DNA of 46,154 nt from Kofleriaceae bacterium (GTDB taxonomy: Bacteria; Myxococcota_A; Polyangia; Haliangiales; Haliangiaceae): positions 1 to 46,154 of the forward strand of contig JANTGM010000043.1 in assembly GCA_024762925.1 (NCBI GenBank), read 5' to 3'. Shown piece after piece: positions 1-8,822 of this stretch (positions are counted from its first letter, which is position 1; each line of letters begins with the position of its first letter). A model generated the notes under the pieces. That model was not told where the DNA came from, searched no databases, and worked only from the letters and a program-made list of their open reading frames with translations. The translations under genes were made by a program, and so were the position numbers.

Positions 1-365
1 TTTCTATTCCTCTGAGCCGCACACTAGTGTGGGATCCAGAGGCATAGAACGCCCTGGCTCGGTTCTTCGCCCTTTGAACGCCTTCGGCTCATCGTTGTTC
101 CTCGGTCGCTTGCCCCAGCAAGCTCCCTCTTCCCGCCTCGCCAGCAAACGAGCTGACTTCGCGATCGCGAATCAATATCCATGGATCGCGCACTGGTGCG
201 CGATTCATGAACATAGAACGCGCTCTTCTCGCCTGCTGAACAGACGGGCTCAGCCAGTCTTCTTCGTTGTTCCTCGGTCGCTTGCCCCAGCAAACTCCCT
301 CTGCCCGCCTCGCCAGCAAACGAGCTGACTTCGCGATCGTCGAACAACCATTCTGGACCCAACAC
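1..365. repeat. Two tandem copies of a dispersed palindromic repeat, about 172-bp period
   Basis: No gene is supported here. The block starting CGTTGTTCCTCGG at 93 recurs at 265, a 172-bp offset, and each copy continues through a segment containing GCAAACGAGCTGACTTCGCG. A palindrome precedes CATAGAACGC in each unit: CACACTAGTGTG at about 21-32, and ATCGCGCAC-TG-GTGCGCGAT at about 185-204. Positions 101-214 match 46041-46154 at about 107 of 114 bases by eye, so the same element closes the window in the same orientation. Short open frames on both strands inside it repeat the same peptide fragments in several frames and look spurious. A non-autonomous mobile element or an extragenic palindromic repeat would both fit; no transposase is present. 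Confidence 0.8.
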
Positions 366-392
366 TAGATGTCGTGGATTCGGGTGTCCTTG

Positions 393-2510
393 TTACATGG
401 AGTAGCGAAGCGCGATCACGATGTGTGCGATGGTGGTAACCATCATGAGCACCGAGAAGGGCACGTGGATGTATTTCCACGACTTGAGAAACAGGCGTGC
501 ACGGGGAGCGAGAATACTTCGGCGCTCAATCATCACAATCCGGTCGCAAAGCGATGCAATGCGCTTTGCCGTCTTGCGATTCGAGAGCTTTTGAAGCGTT
601 CTACGCCTCTTTCTCAGTACAAACGTTCTCCTGAGCTCGTCCTTGATGAGCCAAAACAGCAGCGACGTTAGTCGCACATGTTCGCGTGTGCTGTGGACTC
701 GCGTGCGATCTTCTTCGATGAATGACTCGGCCAGTTGGACGAGTTGTGGTTGCTCCGCTGTCATCGTAGTGAGTTGTCCTCGAAGCGAGAGCTCCTCTAT
801 TTCATGTCCATAGGTCATCGAGGGAACGAGCGTGTAGAGGTACCGGCCGAGAAATCCTGAGGCCACAACCATGATCATGCTGCCAAAAGGAATCGAAACC
901 CAATTGTCCAGGCGAAGCGCGCTGTGCAGCACAATGAAGAGTGGCCCCACCGTGCCCGTCATGAGGTGCAAATCGAGCCAGTATTTGTTGCTCGCTGTCC
1001 GCATAAAGAGCCGGAGTCGACGACGAAGTGGATAGGCCATGGATATGACCATTAGCGCCGTGCCTACATAGCCGCAGAGGAGGGCTAGCTCGGACCCTGC
1101 AAGGTAGCCAACTCCGAGTTTTGCCAAGTCGGGACTTAGGCCCTCGGCAAGTAGAACTTGAAAGCGCAGTGAGAGGGTCGGCGCAAAGTGTCGGAGAGCG
1201 ACCTCGGTAGCAGCGAGCCCCCAGACGAGCAGGCCGAGCCCCCAGATCCAAAGGCCGAAGCGGCCGTCGCGAATTCTCGCAAGACCTGCATCCTTGACCC
1301 CAACGCTGCTTGTGAACGGCTTTATGGGCAGGACTTCCTTTGGGGGCTTTTTACCCAGTTCTTCTGGGCCCGAATCTCCAAAGAGCCGCGCCATATCGAG
1401 TTCGACAAGAGCACCAGTGGGGCACGCCGAAATACACGCCTGCTCGGCAAAACCATGGCAGTGGTCGCACTTGTTCGCCACGCGCCTTGGTGGAGCCGAG
1501 CGCCCCTTGCCCGGCCCATGTTCGAGGAGGCCTTTCTCGCTCAAACGCGCCTTGAGATTGAAGTTGAAAGTCTCTTCTTTCTCCTCGGCAATGTTGACCA
1601 TGTCGATAGCCCCATAGGGACAACTCTGAGCACAAAGGCTACAGCCAATGCACTTTGCATGATCAATCTCGACTTCACCTCGCTCGGCACAATAGGAAAT
1701 GGAGTCATGCTCGCAAGGCGTTAGGCATCGCTGGTCTTGGCAGGTTCTGCACGAATACACGAAATCCAACATGCCGAGGCGAAACCCGCCGAGAGTGAGT
1801 CGCTTCGCGGCATGGCGCTCTTCGCAGGCGTCTTCACACTGTTTGCACTCAATACACAGATCGAGTTGCCGCACGCGAACACTGGGGCCAGCAATCGAAA
1901 GCCCGTGTCGAAGGTAGAAGTCGAAGATCTCCTGCTTGACGCCAGTGATGCCGCGCAAAAGCCGCTCGGACGAGGCGATCGAAGTTGCAAGGGCCTTGGA
2001 AAGTGAAGGGTGGTGTTGTGTGAGTCGTCCCAACGCATCGCGGTCGAAACGAAGCATCGTGATTGGAGTTGTGGAGTAGAGAGCCAGCGTATTTGCGTCG
2101 CACAATGCCTGCACGTTGAACACATCCGTTTTGCGAAACCGCGCCAAGTTCTTGTTTGCAGTGCGAGCGAGTGGAGGCAGGGGAAGGAGACTTCGCTCGG
2201 CTTCGGTCTTGCTATTCCGCTCGTCTTGAAGGGCGCGTCTTTGAGCCACGTCTTCTTGGCGAAAGACACCGAGGACAACTTGGCCCTCACAGACGTAAAA
2301 GAGGCTCGTGTCGGTCTTTGCGGTGAGGAGTTGATCTCGTTCGAGCTCAATGACCTCCAATTCACCTCTTGATAGGGCATCCACCAGGGCTTGCTGTGGA
2401 ATCTCAGCAAATGCTGCGTGGCCTGCGATCGCGCCTTCCAGCAGGCCCATGCTTGTGCCCGCATGCCGAGGCATCGCATGCAGGCCTGAGAAATCTACGG
2501 AAGCAGACAC
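393..2510 (-). CDS. CRP-like domain / four-cluster [4Fe-4S] / diheme cytochrome b membrane fusion protein
   Basis: 705 residues, probably an inner-membrane electron-transfer hub. Residues about 25-185 resemble a cyclic-nucleotide-binding (CRP-type) beta-roll, but I see no convincing phosphate-binding cassette. Residues 219-363 carry sixteen cysteines in four groups, as in DmsB/NrfC-type subunits: C219-C222-C225-C229, C254-C257-C262-C266, C287-C290-C293-C297 and C348-C351-C359-C363. The C-terminal third has hydrophobic helices near 418-436, 470-492, 515-530, 540-562 and 680-700. H515/H529 and H682/H696 form two H-x13-H pairs, the ligand spacing of ferric reductase-like diheme b proteins. The gene starts 3 bases after the stop of the FAD oxidoreductase, so the two are almost certainly co-transcribed. 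The fusion order is unusual. A sensory rather than catalytic role for the N-terminal domain is possible. Confidence 0.88.
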   Translation of the reverse strand: MSASVDFSGLHAMPRHAGTSMGLLEGAIAGHAAFAEIPQQALVDALSRGELEVIELERDQLLTAKTDTSLFYVCEGQVVLGVFRQEDVAQRRALQDERNSKTEAERSLLPLPPLARTANKNLARFRKTDVFNVQALCDANTLALYSTTPITMLRFDRDALGRLTQHHPSLSKALATSIASSERLLRGITGVKQEIFDFYLRHGLSIAGPSVRVRQLDLCIECKQCEDACEERHAAKRLTLGGFRLGMLDFVYSCRTCQDQRCLTPCEHDSISYCAERGEVEIDHAKCIGCSLCAQSCPYGAIDMVNIAEEKEETFNFNLKARLSEKGLLEHGPGKGRSAPPRRVANKCDHCHGFAEQACISACPTGALVELDMARLFGDSGPEELGKKPPKEVLPIKPFTSSVGVKDAGLARIRDGRFGLWIWGLGLLVWGLAATEVALRHFAPTLSLRFQVLLAEGLSPDLAKLGVGYLAGSELALLCGYVGTALMVISMAYPLRRRLRLFMRTASNKYWLDLHLMTGTVGPLFIVLHSALRLDNWVSIPFGSMIMVVASGFLGRYLYTLVPSMTYGHEIEELSLRGQLTTMTAEQPQLVQLAESFIEEDRTRVHSTREHVRLTSLLFWLIKDELRRTFVLRKRRRTLQKLSNRKTAKRIASLCDRIVMIERRSILAPRARLFLKSWKYIHVPFSVLMMVTTIAHIVIALRYSM

Positions 2511-2513
2511 AAG

Positions 2514-4313
2514 CTAGCCTTGTGCACGTCGTGGTACGTCCACAACAGTGCTCTCGTCAAATTCCTCTACAACGATTGGTGCTTCAAACTCGGCGAGCGG
2601 CGAGAACACCGATTCGAGTTCATCATCTGTGATTTCTGGGCCCCCGAGAGTTTCGGAAAGCGGTACAGGTTCTCGATGTGTGGTGAGGCGCTTCCAAAGA
2701 CCTGGGCGCGGTGCCGAGGACTCGACACTTGTGACATCATCGTTCGCAAATTGGTCATCGTGAGTTTCAAGCCTTGGTGCCGGTGTGTGCTCGACGATCT
2801 CCCGCACTGCGGTGCGAACCTTCGTCCATTCGTCGGAGATAAATTCGATCACTGAACGCTGCCGCGGTTGGCGAGGAGCAGGAGCTGGCGCGACTGGCTG
2901 CGCTACTTCGAAGTGCTCGCCACGGATTCTTGCTGCAGCCTGCAGTGGCTCGGCTGGGCAGTCATCAGCGTTGGGGACCAAGCCCAGCACGAGCGAGTCA
3001 ACCGCGCCAAGCTCGTAGAGATGAGGGCGCTCTACAAATCGTACCCCGAGTTTTTCTAACCAAGCCACGGGTGCTTCTGCACCAATGAGTAGAAACGCCT
3101 GCTCGTTGGGAATGGTTTCTTCCTCGCCACTGGACTGCTTGATCGTCACACTTGCCTTGTCAAACGAGGTCGCATTACTGCTCATAAGAATTCGGACTTT
3201 GCCAGCATCGCCATACTCTTGAATTCGCTTCTGATTTTCAATCTTGGCTCGTTTGAACGCTTTGCTTCGATAGCTCAAGGTCACCGTCGCTCCAACATCG
3301 GATAGAGACATCGCAGCCTCGAGCGCTGAGTCTCCACCACCGACTACGAGCACCGCTTGCCCAACAAATTCATCGGGATCTTCCAAGACCGAGTGAACCT
3401 TTGAGAGATTTGCGCCAGGAACCGCGAGAAGTCGAGGCTTGCCACGAAGGCCTGTTGCGAGGATGACCCGCTTGGCTAGGTAGGTTGTGACGGTGGTGCG
3501 AATCTCAAAGATTCCATCATCCCGGCGCTTCACATCCTCGACAGCTTCGCCTTTCCGAATAGGCAGGGCTACTTCAGCAATCAGAGTCTTCCACGCTGCT
3601 AAGAGTTCTTCCTTGCGAGCGTCGAAAACGGGCAGAAACGAGACGTTTCGGGCATCTGCCGGCTCCGACATAAAACTCTTACCCTTTGGGTATCGCGAGA
3701 CGGTTGATGCAATGGTGTGCTCCTTTTCGAGCACGACGCATCGCAATCCGTGATGCATGCTGGCGAGGCCGGCGCTAAGCCCACCGGGGCCAGAACCGAC
3801 GATGACAACGTCCAACACAACCGGATTTGGGTCCGTAGTCTGTAGACCATCGCGCAGCATGTGCTCAACGACCAACCTACCGAGGTTCGCAGCGTTCTTG
3901 ACCAGCGGCTTGCCTGCAACCTCACCAATTAGGTACTGCCCTGGTACCGAGGTTTGGAAGTGGGGGTCAATCTCAGGGACGGTGAGTGTCTGTGGTTTCG
4001 TTCCCTCGCGGTGCATAACAAGTGCAGTTGTGGGACATGCCCACGCGCATTGCTCGCACTGTACGCAATCTCGAAAGTTCACGACCTGTACCTTGTGATG
4101 CACAAGGGCAAGCACCTTTGTTGGACACACATCAATACAACCTTCACAACCAATGCAACGATCGGCGTTGATGGAGTGAATAAGCGCGAGAGAGCTATCT
4201 TGGCGGATCTCAGCTTCGTGCTGAACGACTCTGCGGTCCTCGAAGACTGCATGCACTGATGCAATCACGATCGCAACCGCAATGAAGACGCCAAGTACGA
4301 GAAGAAGAACCAT
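2514..4313 (-). CDS. Membrane-anchored 2x[4Fe-4S] ferredoxin / FAD-dependent NAD(P)H oxidoreductase
   Basis: 599 residues. An N-terminal hydrophobic segment (about 2-23) anchors the protein. Two classical ferredoxin motifs follow: C53-C56-C59-C63 and C83-C86-C89-C93. Then comes a thioredoxin-reductase-like flavoprotein fold with the FAD dinucleotide motif GSGPGG (173-178) and a second motif, VVGGGDSALE (about 317-326), for NAD(P)H. The redox-active CxxC of thioredoxin reductase is not visible where expected, so electrons probably move between pyridine nucleotide, FAD and the iron-sulfur clusters, not to a thiol partner. The last 130 residues or so are acidic and proline-rich, with no domain I recognise. 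It sits between the small haem lipoprotein and the cytochrome b/Fe-S fusion, with gaps of 11 and 3 bases, and probably feeds or drains electrons for that complex. Confidence 0.88.
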   Translation of the reverse strand: MVLLLVLGVFIAVAIVIASVHAVFEDRRVVQHEAEIRQDSSLALIHSINADRCIGCEGCIDVCPTKVLALVHHKVQVVNFRDCVQCEQCAWACPTTALVMHREGTKPQTLTVPEIDPHFQTSVPGQYLIGEVAGKPLVKNAANLGRLVVEHMLRDGLQTTDPNPVVLDVVIVGSGPGGLSAGLASMHHGLRCVVLEKEHTIASTVSRYPKGKSFMSEPADARNVSFLPVFDARKEELLAAWKTLIAEVALPIRKGEAVEDVKRRDDGIFEIRTTVTTYLAKRVILATGLRGKPRLLAVPGANLSKVHSVLEDPDEFVGQAVLVVGGGDSALEAAMSLSDVGATVTLSYRSKAFKRAKIENQKRIQEYGDAGKVRILMSSNATSFDKASVTIKQSSGEEETIPNEQAFLLIGAEAPVAWLEKLGVRFVERPHLYELGAVDSLVLGLVPNADDCPAEPLQAAARIRGEHFEVAQPVAPAPAPRQPRQRSVIEFISDEWTKVRTAVREIVEHTPAPRLETHDDQFANDDVTSVESSAPRPGLWKRLTTHREPVPLSETLGGPEITDDELESVFSPLAEFEAPIVVEEFDESTVVDVPRRAQG

Positions 4314-4324
4314 TGACTATTTGT

Positions 4325-4873
4325 TTATGGCAGGTGAACTCGAAACCCACTGCTATGGCAGGATGCTGCGTTACAGCTGGCACTGGTTTGAGGGACATCC
4401 GACAGCATCGGAATTACGTCGGGACAGACTGCAAGGTACGTTCGAACAGGAAAGGAAATGGGATCGATCGAGTAGAAGTTGCCGTTAGTTTCCGTAACCA
4501 TTGTGAATCGATTGCCATAGGCATCATCCACAACAATGGTTGCCCCAGCAGCACCCGCCGTGCCTTCTTCATCGGTGAAGAGAGTTCCCCCGATGGTAAA
4601 TGGTGGAGCTCCTCCCGCTTGGCGATGGCATGAGACGCAGTCCTCCCCTGGAAAATGGTATCCGTCGCCGGGAGCCGCCGTGAGGGGAGAGCAGTCGGGA
4701 ATATCGGCATCTGGTGCAAAGGGGTCCGCGTCAGAAAAGGGGCTGGCATCGGAAGTCACCTGATTGGGAAACTTCTCTTCCATTGTGCCTACACAGCTCG
4801 CGAGGAGAATCGAGCTGGCAACAGCAACTCGATTGATGAGCTGGTGAGGCATGAGCCCAGACTGCAGTTGCAA
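4325..4873 (-). CDS. Small haem-binding lipoprotein, promoter-proximal gene of the redox operon
   Basis: 182 residues. The N-terminus has a lipoprotein signal with lipobox LLASC, so it is exported and lipid-anchored. One canonical haem site, CVSCH, lies near residue 78. A second, CNAASCH (C-x4-CH), lies close to the C-terminus; it has the variant spacing also used in the giant cytochrome at 11860-15297. Between them is a compact beta-rich segment (TIGGTLF ... GATIVVDD ... NGNFYS) like the carboxypeptidase-regulatory-like modules found in cytochrome-associated exported proteins. An in-frame ATG at residue 8 (near 4852) gives a shorter, more typical signal peptide and may be the true start. It precedes the FAD oxidoreductase by 11 bases. 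It may shuttle electrons from the membrane complex into the periplasm. Confidence 0.75.
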   Translation of the reverse strand: MQLQSGLMPHQLINRVAVASSILLASCVGTMEEKFPNQVTSDASPFSDADPFAPDADIPDCSPLTAAPGDGYHFPGEDCVSCHRQAGGAPPFTIGGTLFTDEEGTAGAAGATIVVDDAYGNRFTMVTETNGNFYSIDPISFPVRTYLAVCPDVIPMLSDVPQTSASCNAASCHSSGFRVHLP

Positions 4874-5083
4874 CCAACATGCCGCGATGTGGTTGTGTAC
4901 GAGCCACCGTGGCCCTTGGCTTGAATGCGCCCGCTAGCAGATTGAACACCGAACTGTCGGAAACGTGCACAGTGCGTCCCAGACTGTGCAGGCAACGTAC
5001 ACTCCTTGGAAGATACCTTTCTAGATGTAGGGAGGTCGGTGATGTACGACTGGCCTGGTCTCTGCTAGGTAAGCGGCATTCTG
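4874..5083. promoter_or_regulatory. Divergent promoter region between the two redox operons
   Basis: This 210-bp non-coding stretch separates the minus-strand cytochrome b/FAD cluster from the plus-strand 30-haem operon and must hold both promoters. I could not assign reliable -35/-10 boxes. The 13-base motif CTAGATGTAGGGA at about 5022-5034 recurs at about 15319-15331, just upstream of the 33-haem cytochrome gene. In both places it lies within about 65 bp of the start of an electron-transfer gene or operon. This could be a shared regulator site; it could also be chance. Confidence 0.45.
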
Positions 5084-6478
5084 ATGGTTCGTCCGCTCAA
5101 CGTTGCATGTAGCACCTTGTGTGTTGCGGTGTTGGCCCTCGCTGTGGATGCCAATGTGGAGGCGCGCCGCCGCCCCAAGAAGGTGAAGGAGAATCGCAAG
5201 AACAAGCCCGTAAAACGGATTCGGGACGACACCATAAACGCTGGTGAAGCTGCCAACTTGAGGAAAGGTCCTGGAGACAACTACAAGTCCACAGGGGTTT
5301 TGCCTCCGGGAACGGCGGTGGTTGTCATCGCGCTGAAGGGTCGATGGGCCCAGGTGCGAAGCGGCAAGAATGTGGCTTGGCTTCTACGAAGAAGTCTCAC
5401 CGGCTACCAACCAGACTCGGTAGACAAAGCGCCTGTTGAGGGGGGGCGAGTTTGGGGAGGCGAGATGGCAAGCGCTGCCTTTCGAGTACAGGTGGTGAGC
5501 AGCGATGCTTCGCTCTTTGTCGAACCCAGTTCGAAGTCGGCGACTGCCGGAAGTGCATCACGAGGAACCAACTACGTAGTGCTATCTAGGAGCGATGATC
5601 GCGAGTGGCTAGAGATTCGCTCGAAGGATGGCAGCGTTGCGTGGATTCAGAGCGATCGCGTCCAGAGCAATACGATGGCGGGTGTTGATGGTGATGGTTG
5701 GCAGAGAGCTCCAGACGCTCCAGAAGCCTCCTCCTGGGACAGAGGCTCGCTACCTTCGTTGGAAGCTATGATGCGGATAGGTATTGGCTATCGAGCAATC
5801 TCGATGGACTTTCAGTCTGCTGGGGAAGGAGCGCTTGCAAACACCATTACAGAGAGCCAGGCGATGGCCGCAGTGGGGGCCGTTGATGTGGTTTGGCGAA
5901 GTTCTAGTCGCCGTCTGCATGTTGGGCTTGACGGCCGAACTCGGGCAAGCTACGCCAAGCCGGGGATTGATGTAATTCGTGAAGACATGTCGCTCGGAGA
6001 TGTGGATTTCTCGATGTACGAGACGCAGGCTGGGCTTCGCCTTGGAATTGTTCTGGGGGACCTTGAAATCTCGCCTCGTGTTGGAGGTCGCTACGATGCT
6101 TTCTTGACCCGCCAAGTCGATAACGTTGGCCTCCTGCCACGAGAGAGCCTCGCGGCGCTTGTTGGTGGGTTGCGCATTGATTGGTACCGACTTGCTCCAG
6201 AAGTTGTCTTGTCGATTCGGGGAGACGTAGTCGTCTCGGGGCGCCACAAGCAAACACAGGGGCTGAAGGATGGCGAGAGTACTGACATTCGTGGTGCCAC
6301 GGGAGATCTCCGAGCCATATATTCCGCGAGTCGGCTCATCGACGTTGTCGCAACGTTCCACTATGGGTGGACAAAGTACGTTTGGTCGGGGCGCAGTGAG
6401 CGAAATCCTGATGTCATGCGATCTGAGAGAAGTGATCATGCGCAAAGCCTTGGGTTGGGCGTCGCGCATCGCTTCTAG
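5084..6478 (+). CDS. Exported protein with two SH3-like domains and a C-terminal beta-barrel-like region
   Basis: 464 residues. A signal peptide ends near residue 27, followed by a very basic stretch (about 28-48). Two bacterial SH3-like (SH3b) domains can be read. The first, about 48-108, has the classical AANLRKGPG and GTAVVV features. The second, about 130-188, ends in VAWIQSDRV. The rest (about 225-464) alternates polar and aromatic/hydrophobic residues in strand-length runs and ends in phenylalanine (VAHRF), as outer-membrane beta-barrels often do. Bacterial SH3b domains commonly bind peptidoglycan, so the protein may tie an outer-membrane barrel to the cell wall. It is the first gene of the operon with the 30-haem cytochrome, which begins 16 bases downstream. 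The barrel assignment rests on sequence texture and is the least certain part. Confidence 0.75.
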   Translation: MVRPLNVACSTLCVAVLALAVDANVEARRRPKKVKENRKNKPVKRIRDDTINAGEAANLRKGPGDNYKSTGVLPPGTAVVVIALKGRWAQVRSGKNVAWLLRRSLTGYQPDSVDKAPVEGGRVWGGEMASAAFRVQVVSSDASLFVEPSSKSATAGSASRGTNYVVLSRSDDREWLEIRSKDGSVAWIQSDRVQSNTMAGVDGDGWQRAPDAPEASSWDRGSLPSLEAMMRIGIGYRAISMDFQSAGEGALANTITESQAMAAVGAVDVVWRSSSRRLHVGLDGRTRASYAKPGIDVIREDMSLGDVDFSMYETQAGLRLGIVLGDLEISPRVGGRYDAFLTRQVDNVGLLPRESLAALVGGLRIDWYRLAPEVVLSIRGDVVVSGRHKQTQGLKDGESTDIRGATGDLRAIYSASRLIDVVATFHYGWTKYVWSGRSERNPDVMRSERSDHAQSLGLGVAHRF

Positions 6479-6494
6479 GGGGGGCTAGCTTGTA

Positions 6495-8822
6495 GTGAAT
6501 TGCAGGGTCGCAATCGTTGTCTCGGGAATTGCTTTGGTGCTTTTCTCATTCTCGAGACTGGCAGTGGCACAGGCTGACTTTTTCTCGTCTTCGCCTGGGA
6601 AACTCTCGTCAAGTCACTCATCGCTCGAGGGCCAAGACAAGTGCTCCAAGTGTCACACCGATGGCAAGTCTCTTTCTCGCAACCTATGTCTTGGCTGTCA
6701 CGATCATCAAAACCTTGGGAAGCGCATTGCAGCCCAAAAAGGCTTTCACGCTTCTAGGCGCGTCAAAGGGAAACCCTGTCAGAACTGCCACAAAGAGCAT
6801 CGAGGTCGTGGGTTCGATTTGATGGGCTGGGAGTCTATCGGAGGTCAGAAAAAGTTCAATCACTCGGAGACTGGTTGGACATTGGAAGCAAAGCACAAAG
6901 TGCTTGCTTGCAAAGAATGTCACAGTTCGAAGAATCGACAGGGGTTAAGGGTTTTTCTTAGTAGCAGTAAGTCTTGCGGCGATTGTCATGAGAAGAAACA
7001 ACCACATGGGCCTCTGCGTGAGTCCCTCAAGCGGTGCGAGCGCTGTCACTCGCAAGCGTCCTGGAATCCGCCACTGCGCAAAATGAAGTTTGACCACAAC
7101 AAGCGGAGTGATGCCGCGATGTCGCTGGAAGGGACGCATTTGGACGTCGCATGTTCTAAGTGCCATCCAAACTCAAAATTCAAGCTCGGCAAAGGCAGCG
7201 ATTCTTGCGATAGCTGCCACAAGAGCCCTCACGATGGTCAGTTGTTCGGCACAAAGAAATGTCAGCTCTGTCACTCTCCAAAAGAGCGATCCCTCAAGGC
7301 GGTTCGCTTTGCTCACAAGCGACAGACGAAATTCGCTCTGCTTGGGCGTCATGGATCGATTGATTGCGTGCGTTGCCACAAGGCATCGCTAAAGAAACGA
7401 AAGCCGAAGACGGATTGTGCGAGTTGCCACGCATCACAGAACCGCCACAAAGATCGCTTCGACCAGTTTGTGCCTGCAGGCAGCAAGACGCCATCGTGTG
7501 AGACCTGCCACCAGCCTGGAGGCTGGCGTGGGCAGATCTTCAACCATGCGGAGAACACAGCATTCACGCTCACGGGGAAGCACCAGACAGTTAAATGTCG
7601 CCAATGTCATCGGGGTAGGAAAAGTTCTGAGTTTGAGAGGTTCGAGGCAAAGACCGTTGGCTGCTTGGGGTGCCACCAACACAAGGAGGCTCACGGCGGC
7701 AAGTACAAGGACGAAGAATGCCTGAACTGCCATACCCAGCCCGGCCAGAAGAGCATGACGAAACAGTCTCTGGAGATTTTTCACGGTGAGAATGCGCGCT
7801 TTCCTCTCACTCTTCAACACGCCAAGATTGCGTGTGAGCGTTGCCATGTGGGGGATGTTTATGAGAGCACTCCAACGGAGTGTGGGGCCCGCTGTCATGA
7901 GGATTCGCTCCATCGAGGAAATCTCGGGGACAAGTGCTCTGGGTGCCACAGTCCCGGCAAGTGGGAGCCTGATCGGTTCACGCACAAGAAAAACACTGAC
8001 TTTCCGCTAAGAGGGCGGCACAAGACGGTGCCTGCTTGCGTTGACTGTCACCCCGACTCTCGGTTCTCAGATACCCCCCGGACATGTGGTGCCCGAGGGT
8101 GTCACCAGGCCGATGATATTCACGAGACCGCACTGGGAAACAAATGCGAGCGATGCCACACTGAAACAGGTAAGACGCTTTTCAATCACAATCGACAGGC
8201 TGCATTTCAAATCGATGGTGCGCACACCTTGGCGCTGTGCGCGAACTGCCATGCTGACCGCCGATTCAAGCCAACGCCGAAGGCGTGTAGTGGATGCCAC
8301 GAGGAGCCTGCGATTCACAAAGGTCGCTACGGCAAGAAGTGCGAGAGTTGCCACACAACAGCAAGCTTTGGCGATATCGAGGAGACCCATGACGCAGGCG
8401 ACTTCTCGCTAGCAGGAGCTCATGATCGAGTGCAGTGCGATCGCTGCCACAAGAATGGGGAGAAGCGACGGGGCTCTGGTGAATTGTGCATCACCTGCCA
8501 CAAAAACGACGATGTGCACCAAAACGGACTCTCTCCACGTTGCGGTGAGTGTCATAAGCAAACGGCCTTTCTTCCGGTGCGCTTTAACCACCTAAGTGTG
8601 GGGTGCAATCTTCCAGGCTTGCACCGAACTCTGCCCTGCGCCGACTGTCACAGAAACGGCAACTTTGGGGCGGTTTCACCTCTGTGCGTCAACTGCCATC
8701 GCGGAGACTCTCTACGGGTCTCTGTGCCGCCACACAACAACTTAGTTCAGTGCGGTGACTGTCACAATACCAACGCCTGGCTTCCCATGGCTCGTCTCGG
8801 GAGGCAGAGCTTGTGCCGTTAA
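6495..8822 (+). CDS. Periplasmic or outer-membrane multihaem cytochrome c with 30 predicted haem sites
   Basis: 775 residues with a GTG start just after the upstream stop and a signal peptide ending near AVAQA (about residue 26). I count 30 haem-attachment motifs: 28 CxxCH, one C-x3-CH (CGARCH) and one C-x4-CH (CGARGCH). They come in triplets in a repeating module of about 70-80 residues, with the pattern FxH, F.L.G.H, C..CH, C..CH, H.G, C..CH, so most haems have a conserved second histidine as a likely axial ligand. The protein is lysine-rich. It is encoded between two probable outer-membrane barrels and overlaps the second by 10 bases. That is the genetic layout expected of a barrel-cytochrome conduit carrying electrons across the outer membrane. 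The electron donor and terminal acceptor are not known from the sequence. Confidence 0.93.
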   Translation: MNCRVAIVVSGIALVLFSFSRLAVAQADFFSSSPGKLSSSHSSLEGQDKCSKCHTDGKSLSRNLCLGCHDHQNLGKRIAAQKGFHASRRVKGKPCQNCHKEHRGRGFDLMGWESIGGQKKFNHSETGWTLEAKHKVLACKECHSSKNRQGLRVFLSSSKSCGDCHEKKQPHGPLRESLKRCERCHSQASWNPPLRKMKFDHNKRSDAAMSLEGTHLDVACSKCHPNSKFKLGKGSDSCDSCHKSPHDGQLFGTKKCQLCHSPKERSLKAVRFAHKRQTKFALLGRHGSIDCVRCHKASLKKRKPKTDCASCHASQNRHKDRFDQFVPAGSKTPSCETCHQPGGWRGQIFNHAENTAFTLTGKHQTVKCRQCHRGRKSSEFERFEAKTVGCLGCHQHKEAHGGKYKDEECLNCHTQPGQKSMTKQSLEIFHGENARFPLTLQHAKIACERCHVGDVYESTPTECGARCHEDSLHRGNLGDKCSGCHSPGKWEPDRFTHKKNTDFPLRGRHKTVPACVDCHPDSRFSDTPRTCGARGCHQADDIHETALGNKCERCHTETGKTLFNHNRQAAFQIDGAHTLALCANCHADRRFKPTPKACSGCHEEPAIHKGRYGKKCESCHTTASFGDIEETHDAGDFSLAGAHDRVQCDRCHKNGEKRRGSGELCITCHKNDDVHQNGLSPRCGECHKQTAFLPVRFNHLSVGCNLPGLHRTLPCADCHRNGNFGAVSPLCVNCHRGDSLRVSVPPHNNLVQCGDCHNTNAWLPMARLGRQSLCR

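Noticed and set aside
24-480. Several overlapping short open frames on both strands at the left end
   Set aside because: They lie in the tandem palindromic repeat, repeat the same peptide fragments in different frames, and have no ribosome-binding sites or family match.
5750-6469. Long antisense frame opposite the SH3/barrel gene
   Set aside because: It is fully covered by a better-supported gene with a signal peptide and operon context, and has no recognisable domain.
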